Shown here in pieces: positions 61,849 to 64,000 of a DNA stretch of 64,000 bases. A model generated the notes under the pieces. That model worked only from the letters and a program-made list of their open reading frames with translations, had not been told where the DNA came from and did no database searches. Position numbers and translations under genes: made by a program. This DNA comes from DASYHS01 sp035998295 (lineage in GTDB: Bacteria > Pseudomonadota > Alphaproteobacteria > Azospirillales > Azospirillaceae): contig NZ_DASYHS010000083.1 in assembly GCF_035998295.1 (NCBI RefSeq), positions 62,001 to 126,000 on the forward strand, given 5' to 3'. The stretch's first letter is position 1. Each line of letters starts with the position of its first letter.

Positions 61849-62952
61849 ATGCGCATCCTGTTCGCCGACCTCGCTGCCTGGGACTACGACGTCGACACGC
61901 CCGGCGAGCGCGCCCTCGGCGGCATGCAGTCGGCGGCCTGCCATCTCGCGGTGGCCCTCGCCGCCGACGGGCATGACGTCGCGCTGCTGACCGGCACCGC
62001 CCGACCCGGCCTGCGCCGCGGCGTGCATTGCCTCGCCGCCGCCGACCCGCGCACGCCGGAGCTTCTCGCCGCCTTCGGCTTCGATGCCGCCGTCTCGCTC
62101 CAGGCGGCACGGACGGGCTGGCGCGAGCGGCTGGCGCCCGGCACGCCCGTCCTGCTGTGGACCGGCCATGCCGACGACCAGGACGCGGTCGCCGCTCTCG
62201 CCGATCCGGACGTGCGCTCCGTCTTCGACGGCTTCGTCTTCGTCGGCGAGTGGCAGCGCCGGCGCTTCGCGGCGCGCTTCGGCATCGAGGAGGCGCGCGC
62301 CGCCGTCATCGGCAACGCCGTCGCTCCCGCCTTCGAGCGGCTGTTCTCGAGCCGGGACGACCTCGCCGCCGCCAAGGCGCGCCCGCCCGTGCTCGCCTAC
62401 ACCTCGACCCCGTTCCGCGGGCTGGAGCTGCTGCTGGCGATGATGCCGCGGCTGTCGGCGGACTGCGTCCTAGACGTCTATTCCGGCCTCTCGACCTACG
62501 ACGTCGCCCCGGCCGACGACCCGTTCGCCGCCCTCTACCGGCGCGCCGCCGAGACCCCGCGCGTGCGCTATGTCGGCCCGCTGCCGCAGCCGGCGCTGGC
62601 GCTGGCACTGCGGCCGGCCTCGCTGCTCGCATATCCCTGCATCTTCGCCGAGACCTTCTGCATCTCGGCCCTCGAAGCGATGGCCGCGGGCTGCCTCGTC
62701 GTCACCACCGACCTCGGCGCGCTGGCGCAGACGACCGCCGGCCGGGCGGTGCTCGTCCCGATGGACGGCGGCCTGCCGGCGGCGATGCACCGCTATCTCG
62801 GCGCCCTCGACGACGCCGTAGGGCGGGCCGGCGCGCCCGAGACCCTGGACCGGCTGTGGGAGCAGGTGGGCTGGGTGAACGCCACCGGCACCTGGGCCGT
62901 GCGGGCGCGGGAATGGGCGGACCTGCTGTCGCGCGCTAACGCCGTTCTTTGA
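61849..62952 (+). CDS. Glycosyltransferase family 4 protein
   Basis: This 367-residue GT-B protein starts MRILFADLAAWDYDVDTPGERALGGMQSAACHLAVALAADGHDVALLTG; FGFDAAVSLQAAR, FVGEWQRRRFAARFGI and PCIFAETFCISALEAMAAGCLVVTTDLGAL give the C-terminal donor site with the glutamate pair (E-x7-E form). The sugar is unknown. The 231 bp between hipA and this gene hold no recognisable gene. Confidence 0.88.
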   Translation: MRILFADLAAWDYDVDTPGERALGGMQSAACHLAVALAADGHDVALLTGTARPGLRRGVHCLAAADPRTPELLAAFGFDAAVSLQAARTGWRERLAPGTPVLLWTGHADDQDAVAALADPDVRSVFDGFVFVGEWQRRRFAARFGIEEARAAVIGNAVAPAFERLFSSRDDLAAAKARPPVLAYTSTPFRGLELLLAMMPRLSADCVLDVYSGLSTYDVAPADDPFAALYRRAAETPRVRYVGPLPQPALALALRPASLLAYPCIFAETFCISALEAMAAGCLVVTTDLGALAQTTAGRAVLVPMDGGLPAAMHRYLGALDDAVGRAGAPETLDRLWEQVGWVNATGTWAVRAREWADLLSRANAVL

Positions 62953-63034
62953 TCCATCGCATTTGCAAGGCGCCGGAGCCTGACGCAAGATCGGCCGGGA
63001 GGAAACCTCCGCCGCAACGAGCGAGAAGAAGGCG

Positions 63035-64000
63035 ATGACCGGGCGCTATCACGACCTGTACACCCGCTCCCTGACCGATCCCGAGGGCTTCTGGGCCGAA
63101 GCGGCGGAGCGGATCGACTGGATACGGCGCTGGGACACCGTCCTCGACCGCTCCAGCCCGCCCTTCTACCGCTGGTTCGCCGGCGGCGTGATGAACACCT
63201 GCTGGAACGCGCTGGACCGGCACGTCGCGGCCGGGCACGGCGCGCGCACCGCGGTCGTCTACGACAGCCCCGTCGCCGGGACGGTCGAGCGCATCTCCTA
63301 CGCCGCGCTGCGCGACCGGGTCGCCGCCTTCGCGGGCGCGCTGCGCGGGCTCGGCGTCGCCAAGGGCGACCGGGTCATCCTCTACATGCCGATGATCCCG
63401 CAGGCGGTCGTCGCGATGCTGGCCTGCGCCCGGCTCGGCGCGGTCCATTCCGTCGTCTTCGGCGGCTTCGCCCCGAACGAGCTGGCGACCCGCATCGACG
63501 ACGCGAAGCCGAAGGTGATCGTGTCCGCGTCCTGCGGGATCGAGGGCAGCCGGATCGTGCGCTACAAGCCGATGCTGGACGCTGCGATCGACCAGGCCTC
63601 CCACAAGCCCGGGCGCTGCGTCGTCTTCCAGCGCCCGCAGGAACAGGCGGCCCTGATCGCGGGCCGGGACCTCGATTGGGACGACGCCGTCGCAGCCGCG
63701 CAGCCGGCGGACTGCGTGCCCGTCGCCGCCACCGACCCGCTCTACATCCTGTACACGTCGGGCACGACCGGGCAGCCCAAGGGCGTCGTCCGCGACAATG
63801 GCGGCCACGCCGTGGCGCTGCAGTGGACCATGCCCAACCTCTACGGCGTCGGGCCGGGGGAGGTGTTCTGGACCGCCTCCGACGTCGGCTGGGTCGTCGG
63901 GCATTCCTACATCGTCTACGCCCCGCTGCTGAACGGCAGCACCACGGTCCTGTTCGAGGGCAAGCCCGTCGGCACGCCGGACGCGGGCGCGTTCTGGCGC
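63035..64000 (+). CDS. prpE: Propionyl-CoA synthetase (PrpE-like), partial (runs off the right edge)
   Basis: The 322 visible residues are the N-terminal half of an AMP-forming short-chain acyl-CoA synthetase: FWAEAAERIDWIRRWDTVLD, VMNTCWNALDRHV, MIPQAVVAMLACARLGAVHSVVFGGFAPNELATRIDDAKPKVIVSASCGIEGSRIVRYKPMLD, ILYTSGTTGQPKGVVRDNGGHAVAL and FWTASDVGWVVGHSYIVYAPLL. CGIEGxRIVxYKPLLD is typical of PrpE rather than acetyl-CoA synthetase. AGAAGAAGG precedes the ATG at 63035. Confidence 0.9.
   Translation, partial: MTGRYHDLYTRSLTDPEGFWAEAAERIDWIRRWDTVLDRSSPPFYRWFAGGVMNTCWNALDRHVAAGHGARTAVVYDSPVAGTVERISYAALRDRVAAFAGALRGLGVAKGDRVILYMPMIPQAVVAMLACARLGAVHSVVFGGFAPNELATRIDDAKPKVIVSASCGIEGSRIVRYKPMLDAAIDQASHKPGRCVVFQRPQEQAALIAGRDLDWDDAVAAAQPADCVPVAATDPLYILYTSGTTGQPKGVVRDNGGHAVALQWTMPNLYGVGPGEVFWTASDVGWVVGHSYIVYAPLLNGSTTVLFEGKPVGTPDAGAFWR

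Overview
The window is about 64 kb of very GC-rich chromosome with short intergenic gaps. It most likely comes from an alphaproteobacterium, possibly Rhodospirillales or a neighbouring order. Support comes from the gene content: a DUF1013 TrcR-type regulator, DUF1192, DUF4169, two DUF465 (YdcH) proteins, DUF2189, an RHH_4 protein and an HWE-family kinase, together with the base composition. No rRNA, tRNA or CRISPR array was seen. The only structured RNA recognised is RNase P RNA.

Layout. Positions 1-5.9 kb carry the division and cell-wall operon on the minus strand (mraZ-rsmH-ftsL-ftsI-murE-murF-like), with overlapping start and stop codons. A phased array of four TGGGN boxes lies upstream of mraZ, and rnpB follows at 6.4-6.9 kb. 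From 6.9 to 13.3 kb is a minus-strand run: a peptidoglycan amidase, an EamA transporter, Uup-type ABC-F, a DjlA-like co-chaperone, DUF3750 and a YcaQ-type glycosylase. From 13.5 to 20 kb are a fused 5-oxoprolinase, a LysE remnant, a MarR-like regulator, an FAD-linked oxidase and an HpcH aldolase.

The most interesting part is 20.1-31.9 kb. It looks like a compact biosynthetic cluster for a chlorinated amino acid, and no condensation domain is visible. A stand-alone adenylation protein has a valine-type code and a vestigial carrier domain whose phosphopantetheine serine is replaced by alanine. It is followed by an intact free-standing carrier protein, a SyrB2/CytC3-type non-haem iron halogenase (HxA instead of HxD) and a SyrC/CmaE-type aminoacyl shuttle with a catalytic cysteine. 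A second halogenase has its own transcription unit. A third unit encodes an amidohydrolase, a 2-oxoglutarate oxygenase with an intact HxD, a second carrier protein, a type II thioesterase and a GNAT acetyltransferase. All three units are preceded by the same spaced promoter/operator module (CTTGACG-N16-GCATCAWTGTTG plus upstream elements at fixed offsets), which ties them into one regulon. A cation/proton antiporter lies inside the cluster on the opposite strand.

From 32 to 53 kb are mostly housekeeping and conserved genes: fumC, RHH_4, DUF599, aidB-like, a quinone oxidoreductase, trcR, a multi-PAS hybrid kinase, pfk, purEK, small hydrolases, AsmA and 3-hydroxybutyrate dehydrogenase. From 53 to 56.1 kb is a plus-strand set (GST, NTF2-like, tautomerase, nitronate monooxygenase, SugE) divergent from an HxlR regulator. 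Then come an Eis-like acetyltransferase, an acyl-CoA synthetase, a formyltransferase, a hipBA module with visibly lower GC (probably acquired), a glycosyltransferase and the start of a propionyl-CoA synthetase at the right edge.

Recurring small-scale features are exact 11-15 bp tandem duplications at gene boundaries, a REP-like three-way palindrome, two truncated gene remnants (lysE, ubiX) and a MurF-like protein lacking the usual catalytic residues.
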